DNA of 64,000 nt from Lepisosteus oculatus (taxonomy: Eukaryota; Chordata; Actinopteri; Semionotiformes; Lepisosteidae), in the NCBI RefSeq assembly GCF_040954835.1, contig NC_090698.1, positions 46,944,284 to 47,008,283 of the forward strand, in the 5' to 3' direction. Shown here one piece after another: positions 12,838 through 25,533 of the stretch. Positions within the stretch are counted from its first letter, which is position 1. Every line of letters begins with the position of its first letter. The translations under genes and the position numbers were made by a program. The notes beneath the pieces are model-generated. The model saw only the letters and a program-made list of their open reading frames with translations, did no database searches and was not told the DNA's origin.

Positions 12838-12982
12838 TGTATTGATGATGACCAGCCTTCTGTGTAGCATTTGTCTTACATTAATTAATTTTTATAACAA
12901 AAACTGCACATTGCAAATTGTCAGTTATCTTGAAAAATAAAATTAGGAACTTGTGTAGCAAATGTTCCTAAATCTGTATTTC

Positions 12983-14880
12983 TCAAAAAGTTTTGCAAGC
13001 CATATCTTTAAGCGTCAGATTATTCATTTTTCCGATTATTAATTTTAAATTAATTTTTCAAGATGATAAATTCAATACATTATACGTTTAATAAGTCTAT
13101 AACACTTATATTAATTTTGCAATAGAACCCTGTTAGTTTGGAGAAACTTAATCTACAGTATTACAATGGACTTTGCATTCCTTAAAGGATATTTTACAAG
13201 TCATTGTTTCTAGTCTTATTAAGAAGTATACAGTACATATTAACTGATTAGTCTAGATACAGAGACACAAGATGAGTAGTTCTTTTTAGACTTTTTCAAT
13301 ACCCTTAGCTGTGATGAAAGCAGTGACCTCAGAGGCATGATTGTGATTAAAAGAGCCCTGGCTGGTCAGCACAATCACACAGATCAGCACAGAGCAACAC
13401 AAATACACAGACACTTCATACACAACACAGGCAGACTTCAAAGCCATTGTATTAAACCTGAGAAAAGCAATCACAATACAAGATTTGTAGCTGTTGAAGG
13501 GTTATATTTTCTCCTTGTAAACCATGTTCAGCAAACCACGAGCTGCAACATTAAATGTATCTGCTGTTGAGAAGACTAGGGGCCTGCAGACACAAAGAAT
13601 ACTTGTTTTAAGAATTCCAATGAATTGTTTTTAAATAGAAGACCAATTGCAACTACCTGCATAAAGCTCGGTTTTGTAGACATCTTATGATTGCAGGCAT
13701 CTTATATTTAATTGTTGTAGACGTTTGCTTAACCAATAGAAATCAAATACAATTGAAGTTTTCCTTTTTGAGACTCAAGCTGTTTGTCTTTTTATCAATA
13801 AGTTTATAACAGGTCAGCTGTAACTTTTCTTGTCAAAACAATCCTCGTAATTGCAAGGAGGGTGCGTCTCTTTGGCCAAATATACTGTACAATAAACTGC
13901 TCTTCTACTCGACAAAAAGTCTCCAGTAGATTTTTACTCTACGCTATCCAACAACAACAATAAAAATCCCCAAAGTCTCAAAGTCCTCAACGAAAGCTGA
14001 CTGTATTGCTCAAGTGTAGGCTCAGGTCCATGTGTTGCTGAGGTAATTTGTAAGTTCTCGTGTCCTAAGCAATACAAGGCTTCTTTCAGCAACAAGTAGG
14101 ATTTGGGCAGACTCATAGAATTTAATTAATTAATGGCGTTTGACTTTTACTTTTTTTTTTGTTTTAAAAGCTTTCTCCTCTTCTTTGTATGTACAGTTTT
14201 TTGACACCCTTTCATTTTAAGTGAAAAGAAGCACCCAGATTTTGCCCCATGAGCACATAAATGGTCGATGAGAATAACAGAACTCCAGGTATTCCTCATG
14301 ACAACAAACAGATTCACAGAAATGAAAATATTCAAAAGGATCGTAACCTAGCTTTCAAAGAGGAAAAAAGAGTGCAAAAAACATCTCTGTGAGATCAAGG
14401 TATAAAAGAAAATGAATAGTGATATACTCTGAAATAGTCTTAACAGTCGTAATAGAAGAGACTAGCATCACACTTGTCACTAGGTCAGCAAATGCCATTT
14501 TAGAAGACTGTCCTGGGTCTCAACAAACACAGCAACTCCTGTGGCTTCCTGAGCCCTTGCAGGTTTTTTAGTGCTGTCAGTAATGGACATGCCTCCACTT
14601 GAATCAGTTCTGAATCTCTGGCCTGTGATCTGTTAAATAAAAAAGGGTTTAAAGGTGGGCAGGACAGAGGACTGTAGTTGATATTTCCTCATTCTCCCCC
14701 TATGTGAGATATAAAAAAGCACACAGCTGGCCCTTTCAAAATTTCATAGATATAACAACAAATCACTGGTCATTCAAAAATGTAAAATAAGAGGATAAAT
14801 TAATTTCCCAGTGATTAATTTAAATTAATCATTAATCTCTTAGAATGGCACCTCATGCCTACCACAAATGAAGGTTTGAC
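12983..14880. other. Gene-free stretch
   Basis: AT-rich sequence with only short open frames lacking motifs or consistent splice borders. No repeat family is recognised with confidence. Confidence 0.45.
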
Positions 14881-14920
14881 AACCAAATTTCAAGCTGGCA
14901 GTCAACTCTGCCCAGAGGCA

Positions 14921-15091
14921 GAAGGAGTAAATTGATCCCTAAGAGGAACAGTGCTGACACTTTCCGTCAAGCTGCCAACTCCCAAAAGGAGAAGCTCCCT
15001 GGAGCGCAGCAGAGAATTGTGAATGTGTTACATTGTTCTGAAGAGGATGAAAAAGTGGATTTACTAACTAGTTTAAACATTTTACTGAAGG
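14921..15091 (+). CDS. Possible orphan internal exon, unknown product
   Basis: A GC-richer open stretch follows 'aagctggcag' (an acceptor-like AG at about 14900) and ends at CTGAAG|GTGAAG (a donor-like site at about 15090). Its reading is hydrophilic and basic, then acidic: it includes PKRNSADTFRQAANSQKEK and later HCSEEDEKVDLLTSL. I recognise no family. No partner exon was found nearby on the same strand. It could be an exon of an unrecognised gene, a processed fragment or a chance frame. Confidence 0.25.
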
Positions 15092-15524
15092 TGAAGAACT
15101 ATACGATTACTGTGAGTCTGACCACCTTGAGGGGAATCACTATAGGCTCATAGTCTTCATAAATCACAATTCAGTTATTGTAGGTACCAGGAAAAGAGCA
15201 AAAGCTGTGTCATTGTAAAGAGCAGCAGAATCCTACAGTAGAACAGATTCACACTAAGGGGAGTTTCAGTTCTTTCTTCTGTGATCTTCTGTGAGTTCAC
15301 CATATTCAGTCTACGAAGGTCATTTGCTATTTCTAAAAAGTAGTGTAACTGCCAGGTCCAGGGAAACAGCTTACAATGGAGGAACTGACAAAGTCTAATG
15401 TACAGCCATGCTTGTGTTTGGAACTTGACATGCTGAGTTAAGCCAAAACGGTCCAAAAGATCTATGAAACTGGCATTTGGCAAGCAGTTAAGAGAAATGA
15501 ACAGAGAAGACACTAATCACTTAC

Positions 15525-17158
15525 TACAGTGCCTTGCGAAAGTATTCGGCCCCCTTGAACTTTTCAACCTTTTGCCACATTTCAGGCTTCAAACATAAAG
15601 ATATAATTTTTTTATTTTATGTGAAGAATCACCAACAAGTGGGACACAATTGTGAAGTGGAACGAAATCTATTGGATTTTTGAAACTTTTTTAACTAATA
15701 AAAAAATGAAAAGTGGGGCGTGCAAAATTATTCGGCCCCCTTGCGTTAATACTTTGTAGAGCCACCTTTTGCTGCGATTACAGCTGCAAGTCGCCTGGGG
15801 TATGTCTCTATCAGTTTTGCACATCGAGAGACTGAAATTCTTGCCCATTCTTCCTTGCAAAACAGCTCGAGCTCAGTGAGGTTGGATGGAGAGCGTTTGT
15901 GAACAGCAGTTTTCAGCTCTTTCCACAGATTCTCGATTGGATTCAGGTCTGGACTTTGACTTGGCCATTCAAACACCTGGATACGTTTATTTGTGAACCA
16001 TTCCTTTGTAGATTTTGCTGTATGTTTGGGATCATTGTCTTGTTGGAAGATAAATCTCCGTCCCAGTTTCAGGTCTTTTGCAGACTCCAACAGGTTTTCA
16101 TCCAGAATGGTCCTGTATTTGGCTGCATCCATCTTCCCCTCAATTTTAACCATCTTCCCTGTCCCTGCTGAAGAAAAGCAGGCCCAAACCATGATGCTGC
16201 CACCACCATGTTTGACAGTGGGGATGGTGTGTTGAGGGTGATGAGCTGTGTTGCTTTTACGCCAAACATATAGTTTTGCATTGTGGCCAAAAAGTTCGAT
16301 TTTGGTTTCATCTGACCAGAGCACCTTCTTCCACATGTTTGGGGTGTCTCCCAGGTGGCTTGTGGCAAACTTTAGACGAGACTTTTTATGGATATCTTTG
16401 AGAAATGGCTTTCTTCTTGCCACTCTTCCATAAAGGCCAGATTTGTGCAGTGTAAGACTGATTGTTGTCCTATGGACAGACTCTCCCACCTCAGCTGTAG
16501 TTCTCTGCAGTTCATCCAGAGTGATCATGGGCCTCTTGGCTGCATCTCTGATCAGTCTTCTCCTTGTCTGAGCTGAAAGTTTAGAGGGACGGCCAGGTCT
16601 TGGTAGATTTGCAGTGGTCTGATACTCCTTCCATTTCAAGATGATCGCTTGCACAGTGCTCCTTGGGATGTTTGAAGCTTGGGAAATCTTTTTGTATCCA
16701 AATCCGGCTTTAAACTTCTCCACAACAGTATTACAGACCTGCCTGGTGTGTTCCTTGGTCTTCATGATGCTCTCTGCGCTTTCAACAGAACCTTGAGACT
16801 ATCACAGAGCAGGTGCATTTATACAGAGACTTGATTACACACAGGTGGATTCTATTTATCACCATCAGTCATTTAGGACAACATTGGATCATTCAGAGAT
16901 CCTCGCTGAACTTCTGGAGTGAGTTTGCTGCACTGAAAGTAAAGGGGCCGAATAATTTTGCACGCCCCACTTTTCATTTTTTTATTAGTTAAAAAAGTTT
17001 CAAAAATCCAATAGATTTCGTTCCACTTCACAATTGTGTCCCACTTGTTGGTGATTCTTCACATAAAATAAAAAAATTATATCTTTATGTTTGAAGCCTG
17101 AAATGTGGCAAAAGGTTGAAAAGTTCAAGGGGGCCGAATACTTTCGCAAGGCACTGTA
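15525..17158 (-). mobile_element. Complete Tc1-like DNA transposon
   Basis: The element proper is 15527-17156 (1630 bp), opening with CAGTGCCTTGCGAAAG and flanked on both sides by the TA target duplication (15525-15526 and 17157-17158). The terminal inverted repeats are 213 bp (15527-15739 and 16944-17156), and I see no difference between them, including in their poly-T runs. It encloses one uninterrupted transposase on the minus strand. The length, TA target and DD34E enzyme are typical of Tc1 elements in fish. The identical ends and open frame point to a very recent insertion. Confidence 0.97.
15746..16765 (-). CDS. Tc1-like transposase, DD34E, intact
   Basis: A 339-residue protein, the usual length for Tc1 transposases (about 340). 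The N-terminal paired-like DNA-binding region spans about 1-110: a first helix-turn-helix (GYKKISQASNIPRSTV, residues 23-38), a GRPR-like AT-hook (PGRPSKLS, 57-64) and a second helix-turn-helix. The catalytic triad is complete: Asp152 in WSDETKIEL, Asp243 in FQQDNDPKHT and Glu278 in SPDLNPIENLWKELK, with exactly 34 residues between the last two. The glycine-rich box (KHGGGSIMVWACF) is at 185-197. There is no frameshift or stop. The enzyme would bind the inverted repeats and catalyse cut-and-paste movement into TA. Activity is inferred from intactness only. Several frames on the opposite strand are shadows. Confidence 0.97.
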   Translation of the reverse strand: MKTKEHTRQVCNTVVEKFKAGFGYKKISQASNIPRSTVQAIILKWKEYQTTANLPRPGRPSKLSAQTRRRLIRDAAKRPMITLDELQRTTAEVGESVHRTTISLTLHKSGLYGRVARRKPFLKDIHKKSRLKFATSHLGDTPNMWKKVLWSDETKIELFGHNAKLYVWRKSNTAHHPQHTIPTVKHGGGSIMVWACFSSAGTGKMVKIEGKMDAAKYRTILDENLLESAKDLKLGRRFIFQQDNDPKHTAKSTKEWFTNKRIQVFEWPSQSPDLNPIENLWKELKTAVHKRSPSNLTELELFCKEEWARISVSRCAKLIETYPRRLAAVIAAKGGSTKY

Positions 17159-20100
17159 CATTTTGAGTTATTCCAGTCATTGCTAAAAATAAATCGCAAG
17201 TGCACTTCCACAGAATACAAACACGTACAATTCGTACTGTTAAGACATCAGAAGCAGAGCCTGAACATTTCATGGCAAAGATTGATCCATTATGTTCTGT
17301 TAGTGCTATTCATTTTTTGTTCTTATTTTTCTTGTACTTCTTGAGTTTCTTTTTTATACCCTCCTGATGAGGAATTACTTTTTTCTCAGCTCACCTCCCT
17401 ATGTAACACCGCAAGTTTTGCAGCACCACAGGGGAGATACGGAGCGCATGCTCTGTACATTTCAAGTCATTTAACAGTTTTACACACTGTAAACTTCACA
17501 ATACCTTACAGAACAGCTGGTGATAAATCCTCACAACACTTTTGTAGTCACCCTAAATTAAAATTAATCCTTAGACAATATTCTGTATCAGGCTTATCCA
17601 AATTATATAATATAATATAACATATTAGTTGACAGTTTGTGAAATTCAGTCTGAATTGGTGAACTGTTGTGCAAGAAAAAATGTGCATTATTTTGCACAA
17701 TTAAATTTGAGGATATAATGATACACTCAAGCCCATTAGACCAACAAGCACCAAACATTTCTAGTGTTTATTTTCATGGTGTCACAACTGACAACAGCTG
17801 AAAGGAATCCAGACAGCTGGAGTATCTTTGTCTTAGGAACAGTTTCTTGTCTGTTAGATGACTGCTAGTTTCCATAATATTTCTTGTTTTGGTATTTCAT
17901 GAATCACTACATCAAAACTGGACCAGAAAATTCATCTGCAACGCCTTCGCAATTAGTTTCAATCAGATGGCTTATTTTCCAACGCTTCTACGTTCTCACA
18001 TAATCAACGTTACACATATTCATTAGTTCATACATTTAGTGTTCAAGGGCTGTATGATAATGATCATGGCTATCATGATCATTTGAAATTAACCCATTTC
18101 AACTCTTGTGGAATGAGTTGGGTTTTGGAGCTCATAAGCCACATCCTCAACCACAGAGAATCAGAGTTCCTGCAGCTTTTGCTGTATTATTGGACAGCAC
18201 TCCCACAACTGCTTGTGAGTCATTTGTGTCAGCTGATGCCTCGTAAACGTCACGCATATCAGGGCACAGTACGGTCAAATACTCAAGCCTTACATTGTTT
18301 CTTCACAAGTAATCCACACCAGTCTGACCTATGGTTGCTTCCTCTACTTATTGCATCAACAAACTGAACCGGACTATGCTGTTGACACTTGAACCTCTGT
18401 TGAGACCTAATCAAAAGTAAAGTGATAGTCCTCTTATGAATGTTAGTATAATAACTGACCTTGTACTGAAACAAACCAGTGAAGATTCATTGCAAGGTGA
18501 ACACTTATTGTTTCTAGATAAGCCATGGAGACAGTATGGTTGGGAAGGACGCATAATAATTATATCTAATCCTGGCCACTGAAACGTTCAGTATTGTTTC
18601 TCCTTGTAATTGCCTTATTGATATTTTTTTTAAACTGGTCTTAAACTTCTGTCATAAGTAAAACTGAAATGTTTCCTTCTTCTAAAGAGGAAACCAAAGT
18701 GTAGGATATCTTTTTATACTGGCTTTGATAACAATGAGAAATGTGTTAAAGGTACGTTTTACCCCTGTTTTTGTCAAGCAAGTTTTACAGATAACAAAAA
18801 CCTTGCATGATTTTGAACAAGGTCTCAACTGCACACCAAAAAGTGCAGGACGAAGTAATAGATAAAACAAGAACCAGGATTTACATAATATTACACAAAC
18901 ATTTTAAGTATTCAAATAAAGTGCAAGTTGTGTTCCTAGATTGTTTTGCAAGGGTTCTTAAACAGATTGTGACTGTAACCAGCGGGAAGGCAATTTTAGA
19001 AGTGATGTCCCACTAAAAAAAGGGAAGCGAATCCTGAGCAATCTGATACATGCATTTTGGAATATATAGCTCTCTTACCCAGAATTCACCAATTCAGATC
19101 CTAGTTTTGCTAATAACTGATTATTTCCCTAAGCATTGAAATAGATTAGGCGGAGCACCAGTTTGGCTGAATCAGTCAGGATATCCTGGCTTGCTTCACA
19201 ACAATAACTCATTGGACTTGCTGGGTACCTGTGAAGTTGTTGTGGTCAGTTGAAGATACAATATTTCCTTGAATTTGTGCTAACTCTACCGACGTAGGAA
19301 TGAATAATCAAATATGACATATCTAGATTTTCATATGAAATCAATTCTCCATGAAATATTTAATTGGGGAACCTGATAAAAATTTCGACAGAGTGTCAGG
19401 AAATGTTGTAAAAAAACATTTAAATCATCTTGCAGTTTTGCAGGCTTCCAGTCAAGTGACTACCTATTTAACAGTCTGAGTGAACTGCAAAATAACCTAA
19501 AGGTAAATTAGAATAAAATAATGTGGATATCTATATAGGTAAACACATATTTAAAAAAACACTAGTGACACAAGTTGTGTTTTGCCAAGGAGGTGATAAT
19601 CCATATAAATTATCTCTGCACTGTGTGAGGTGTACAGATGGAGCAGGTTTTAATGTGATGAAGCCTGCCAAGTTTTAAGTCAATTAATGTACAGTAGCAG
19701 TTTCCAAGACAGTGGTAGTCTGAAGCTTGTAAATTGTGGACAACAGGAGCCCATACTATGACTTAAATTAACAGCATTACCACTATACCTACCAAGTTTG
19801 GCATGAATTAGCCAAACAGTCCCTGAAAGGGAGCAGTGTGCTAAGAGTCCACAATTTGCTAAGCAGTTGATCTTAAAACCTGCCAAGTTTAGTTTCAGTT
19901 AGTGATCATTTTAAATGACAGAGGCAGTTTGAGCAGTGAGAATAAAACAGGGGGTAGCACAGCCATTTTGGGATTGCAAGAAAGACAGTGTGTCAAATGT
20001 TAATGTTATCTTAACTAGGATGATACAGTTTGGATTTAATTGGCCAAAAGTTTTTAAACTGCAGTTTTTAAAATTTAAACACTAAGTATTTAGTATTAGA

Positions 20101-22410
20101 AGCTGTGAATAGATGGATGGGAAAAGGCATTGTCCATCAGACAGCCATCATCTTAATATATGAAAAAACTCCATTTTCACACATATTCATCCTTTTCACA
20201 CACGGTCTTGCCCAGAGGTCATTTGCTTGGTCAAGCATTCATAAAAAAAAAAGTTTTCACACTTGTTACAGGAGAAAAAAATATCCTTGCATATTTTCAG
20301 GGAGAAATAGAAAAGGCCTGGATTGTTAATTAAACCTTTGTTGTTTCAATTATATATCCCCCAGCAATTCAAAAAGATGATGTTTAGTACATGGATCAGA
20401 CCACCAGCCAATTTAATGGGTTATACTGTATCTCCTAGAATATCTGCCCAGTCTACAAACATGAACAGTTTCATAAGTGGGAAGTAAATTTTAAAAAAAC
20501 TCACAATCTGTAGCCTTCTACTACTTGCGGTATTATTTACAAAACAAATTAGTAAGACCTCATCAGAATGTTGTTAAATTTTGGTCACCTTCATGGGGTA
20601 TATGTGTATAATGAAGACATTTCAAGGAACCATTCCTGTAGCCAGCAACATAAAGAGAGGCTGTCTTTGTCTTTGTTAATTGATAACATTTTTAATATAC
20701 TGTAAGCTTATTCACCTCAAAGGATTGCAAAGCACTTTATACAGTGCCATCTCTGTATGTAATATGTAATATGTATTGTTAAATGTTATTGTGAACTAAT
20801 AGAATAAATGCCCCTCACCTGGATAAGATCTGATTCTGTACACACCCATATTGCTAGTCTTGATAGCATCTTTACTGTGGAATAACTCAAATGCATGAAA
20901 CATGAGGACAAAAAATCTTGTTTAGTTGTATTCCCTTTTTATTTACATTTACTTATACCATTATATGTATAGTAATGTATATTATTTTTACGTACATTCA
21001 GGTTCAGTAACTACTTTATTTACCCTTTGAGGAACATACTGAGTCTAAAGTGAGAGGCACAGGGTGCAATGCAGAATTAACCTGCACCTACAAGTAATGT
21101 CCTTTCTTTCCTTAATGATGAAAGCACTATAATTTTGAAACACTTTATGGTTCATTTCCAATAAGAAAATGGTGGGTCAGTATATGGCAGCAAAATAATG
21201 AAGGATACTAAACTTATCAGAGGATAGAACATTTGTATTTTTTCAGACGTGTGAAAGAAAGAGATCAGTGCAGTACTGTGTATAGTATATAAGACTTATT
21301 AAACTCTCATTATCAGTCATATAAACCTTTATAAAATGCTGCTATCACAGTGATTCAAACAGTTTCTGGCTGTTTTCATGATTTCTCAAATACGTGTTTT
21401 TAAAAACAACACATCTTGGATAGCATTTCCTTGCTGGGAATTCCACTCCTTCCTGTCATGCTGGAATGCGGATTTATATTAAAATGCTGCTGAAACCTAA
21501 AAGCAATTTACTGTAGGTTTGCTGAAACCTAAAAACAATACATTGCCTTACTTACAGTAGATTCAGTGTTGACAGTGTATCTGTTTCTCCACCCTACACT
21601 ACTAGTATGACTACTTTAGCTTTCTAGGTGAGGAGTCTCAAATAATCTCCATAGTAACTGATTATGAATCAGAACTGCATTTGATTAGCATTATCATCTA
21701 CTATTACTAACTGCTTCCTTTTAAAGAAAAACCAGGGTGAGGTTCGTGATTGCAGCAAAGTTCATGAACTGGGTGATCTGTTACAATTCTGAAATACAAA
21801 AAAATGCAGAAAAAAATTAGAAAGAAGCAGCTTAATCTACAGTATTTAGTAGGCCAGTTTTACAAAAATTAATTGCGAGGCAATCAAGCAATGTCTTCTG
21901 ATATTTAACTTCTTTCACCCATGAATTCAAGTTCCCAGTAAAAAATGTCTTACATCACTTATACTTCAACAAAAGGGGACAGCATTGGGAGGGTGGGGAT
22001 ACTTTTCTGTGAAGCACTACTGTGTAAATGGTAATATATTAAGCAAAGCATCTTTTACCATGTCCACATTCTGATACAAAAAGCTTGCTACTCCCAGTGC
22101 AACTAGCCAAAACTAGCCAGAAGGAGAAAAGAAAAAGATCATGAAGATGTGGACTTCATAGCTTCAAAAGTTCAAGGAGAGGACAAGCCAAGATTTCAAA
22201 CAATCACCTGCTCTGCACAGTATATAAATAAGAAACATCTGACTTCCATCCCTGCATTCTTTTTTCAGCAGAACTCCACCCCCACCATCTCCAGAGTACT
22301 TGAAACTGAGGCTGGGATCATATCAGGGTGGTGGTGAGGGAGAATCATACCACCATCTTCTACACAGGGACTCCTCTGGCCAGGTGAATAAAAAAAGGGA
22401 AGGGAGGGAA
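17159..22410. other. Gene-free stretch
   Basis: No exon series or known repeat is recognised. There are small local duplications: 'gctgaaacctaaaa' occurs twice near 21490 and 21522, and 'cctgccaagttt' occurs near 19666 and 19879. Open frames are short and lack motifs. Confidence 0.45.
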
Positions 22411-22414
22411 GCCA

Positions 22415-22579
22415 GTGCCAATCTCGGGAAGCAACAGGCACACAACAGGATACATCTTAAATGGCATGCCAGTGCGGTGCAGGACACATGCAGACACACA
22501 CACTCACACCAGGGACAGTTTTTCCAAAAGTCAATTAGCCTACCAGTACAGTGCTTTTTTGGACTGTGAGAGGAAACAG
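22415..22579 (-). repeat. L2/CR1-type tail repeat fragment
   Basis: In reverse complement this matches the middle of the repeat at 39430-39795 and 49455-49770. It shares 'caggatacat', 'acacactcacaccaggg', 'aattagcctaccagta' and the 'ctgtgagaggaaac' block (consensus 'ctgtgggaggaaac'). It abuts a 5S-type SINE at 22580 with no gap. Confidence 0.65.
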
Positions 22580-23022
22580 TACACTCACCACGCATCAGCT
22601 ATTAGTGGGGAGGAGAGCAGAATGATGCAACTAAATAATAGTCGGGGATTATTAGGAGCCCATAATTTTTATAAAGGCCAATGGGAAATTTGGCCAGGAC
22701 GCCGGGGTAACACCCCTACTCTTTTCTAAAAACACCCAGGGATTTTTAATGATCACAGAGAGTCAGGACCTCAGATGTTTTACATCTCGTCCAAAAGATG
22801 GCATGATTTTACCGTATAGTGTCCCTGTCACTATGCTGGGGCATTAGGACCCACACAGACCACAGGGTGATCACCCCCTGCTGGCCCCTCTAATATCTTT
22901 TCCAGCAGCAACCTTAGCTTTTCCCAGGAGGTCTCCCATCTACAGTAGGTACTGCCCAGGCCCACACCTGCTGAGCTTCAGTGGGTTGCTAATGGTGAGT
23001 TGCAGGATGATATGGCTGCTGG
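22580..23022 (-). mobile_element. 5S rRNA-derived SINE, 3'-truncated
   Basis: Same family and orientation as 12246-12837. The 5S-like head is at the right ('ccaggaggtctcccatc...cctgctgagcttcagtgg', with a small insertion in the 5S region), followed by 'tgatatggctgctgg'. The (aat)n tail and the 'gcgcttttctggacac' block are missing, because the left side joins an LINE-tail fragment directly. Confidence 0.8.
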
Positions 23023-25533
23023 CTATGTTTCCATATTATTATCATTTCTGTTGAGAAATGTATGTATATGTTTTTTTGTTAGACATTTTTTAATATGTCT
23101 TAGTGTTTAGTGTTTTTTCACAATAAATTAAAAAAAAAAACATTAAGTAAGCACTATATAGAACTACAGGAAAAGCTTGACCATTATTTCTCATTCCTAG
23201 TCCAAGATCCTCTGCACTGATATATTTTCAAATACCTTTGTGGGAGCTAGAAGAGTAAAGTTAATTCATGGTAATACATGCCTTAGTGGTAGGATAGAAT
23301 GACTAATCCTAAAACAAAACTCTTCCCTGGAGTCTTTATCCCATGAGTAGGCATATCTTATCCCAACTGGTTTTTATGGCTTGCCAGGCGACAGTATGTT
23401 GTTTTCTATGAGTCTGATGTCAAAAAGGTTGAATCTATTCAATTATATCTTAATAAAACAGAAGAAAATATTGTTGTGCCTCTCTTACTGTGTGGCTTTA
23501 AGATTAAATTTAAATGCCAAGAATATTAACTGACAAAGAAGGCCTTTCAGAATGAAAGACAAACATTATAAATTGATTGTTTTTATTTTTTGTCCTCAGA
23601 TCCAACAGATATCAAGATATGTTAACAACGGTCTTGAAAAAGACAACAAGAGTTTTTCAAGACCATTTAAGAGTATAGAACTTCATTATAATCTCAAAAG
23701 CCATATTTGCAATGAAAAAATTTTCACTAGCTGTAGCTTATACTGCATATATCCTTTCCATGTTACTTTTTCTAGGAATGTGTAGTACTGTATACTGCTA
23801 TAAACAAGCACTTGTTGCTGCTGTTTTTTCAGGTGTGTATACTAAAACCTGATGGATTAATGTTAAACAACACACCCATGTGAACACCAATTGTGTCATT
23901 TTGTAATGGAGGTTCATTTATTTAATTCAAATCACTTTTGCCCTTTAAATATTCTTGGTTTGTCCCTCAGTCACTGATTGCAATGAGAACTTGAAGATTC
24001 TAGGGTGTCTGTCTAGTGATTTTTAAAACAGTATACATGGCTTAACACACTTAACATGTATATTACGCTTAAAAAGAATAAAATTACTTTAGTGAGAAAC
24101 ACAATTTCCCACTGTCTTTATTAGTGTATGTTAATGCCATGAACATCTCTGCTAAGCAGTCTAAGAATACTACACATCGCTTTGGAAACCTGTTGAGTAA
24201 ATCTGTAGTTAACTTTCACTAACTAAATTGTACTGCACAGTCCTTGTTACTACAAGGCACGGTATTACATTGATTAAATATGTTCATTTTAAAACTACTA
24301 TTTGTTTTTCAGTGCAAAGTAAATACCAAAGGATGGTTGCTGCCAAATCTAAGTGAACCAGTACAATCTACAGCCTTTACCTGACCCTGGATCAGACTGC
24401 ATGGAAGAAATGCTGTCATTGAGCTTTGGTATTTTGTTTATACAGGTTGGGATGAGATAAAAACAAAAACATCAGGCACAAGATGTGAACACAAAGAGTA
24501 CACTTGAGGTTATCTGGTGTCTTATTTTCATAAACTATAACCAGATGGAGCAGATAATTACACTATGGTATCTGAAAGTACATAAAGAAATATTATTTAA
24601 TAAATGTCTGTTTTTTAACCTTCAGGTGGAAGACATGGGAATTTAGTTTGAGGCTCATTAGACTTGTGAGGTGGCTATTTACAGGCACTGACATGAAAGG
24701 AGTGGAAAGATAACTTTCAGCACCGTGCTTGATCGAACTTTGTCGATACTCTCCTAGAGACCGCACACAAAATGTGATGTGAGAAAACTTGTTTGGCCTT
24801 CATGTGTTTGCCATGACTACTTTTTTCAGTTAGCATTCAAGACTCTAGCAGTCATTGACCGTATTCGATAACGTCTAAAGAAAACACTACTTTTATGAAC
24901 AAATGAACAAGAAGGTCTTAGATGAACATACATTCTGCTATTTCGATGAAACAAAATAAAAATGGGACATCAATAGCAGCAAATAACACATATCACTTAT
25001 GACTACTACAAATCAAAAAAAGGTATGAGGAAGATGACTATCTCTTTTGTAGCATGTGCACTGAAATTTTTAGACAGACATGACACTGGTAAAGTCATTA
25101 TGCTGAATTTTTCGTCAACAGGACAGATTGGTTGGGGGTGTAATGTGAAAGGACAGTAGTGCGTCTGGAAGCTTTATGTCTGTGACACAGAATTTGTATC
25201 AGGTTGCAAATGCTAATTTCTAGTTCTGTCCTATTTCCTTAATAGAGCCTGGATAAGCATGTGTCTGCCTCCACTGCCTCCAACATGCAAAAGGTAGAAA
25301 CCTTATTCTCTTGATAAGTGGTGTATAGTGTTTCCATGCTGTGTTTTCTTTATTTCTTTTCTAGTCAGTTCTCACTCTAGAGGTGATTCAGTGCTTAAGC
25401 AACAGTTAGAATCACTGGAGTGAAAGTCAGCATGAATATTCAGCTTCATCAGAACCACTCCCACAAATTCTGTAAACTAAACATATCAAATAGAGCAGTC
25501 AAGGAGTTAAAAAACTCTGTTGTTCAGAAACTC
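23023..25533. other. Gene-free stretch
   Basis: AT-rich sequence without a recognised gene or repeat. A frame after 'tttgtcctcag' at about 23600 opens for some 170 bases, but it has no recognisable product and no supporting donor site. Confidence 0.4.

Larger units (their letters stand above)
9198..12982. repeat. Tandem duplication, copy B
   Basis: The right member of the duplication. Its junction with copy A reads 'aatctgtgttt|aagaattgaaaac'. Relative to copy A it has a deletion of about 290 bp after 9754 ('cattaaatc' joins directly to 'acatttaaat'), a deletion of about 95 bp near 12226, and a 592-bp SINE insertion at 12246-12837. Subtracting these differences restores equal lengths, which supports a single duplication event followed by separate changes. 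Confidence 0.9.

Noticed and set aside
15899-16576. Plus-strand frames opposite the Tc1 transposase
   Set aside because: They lie on the wrong strand of a clearly coding, motif-complete transposase.
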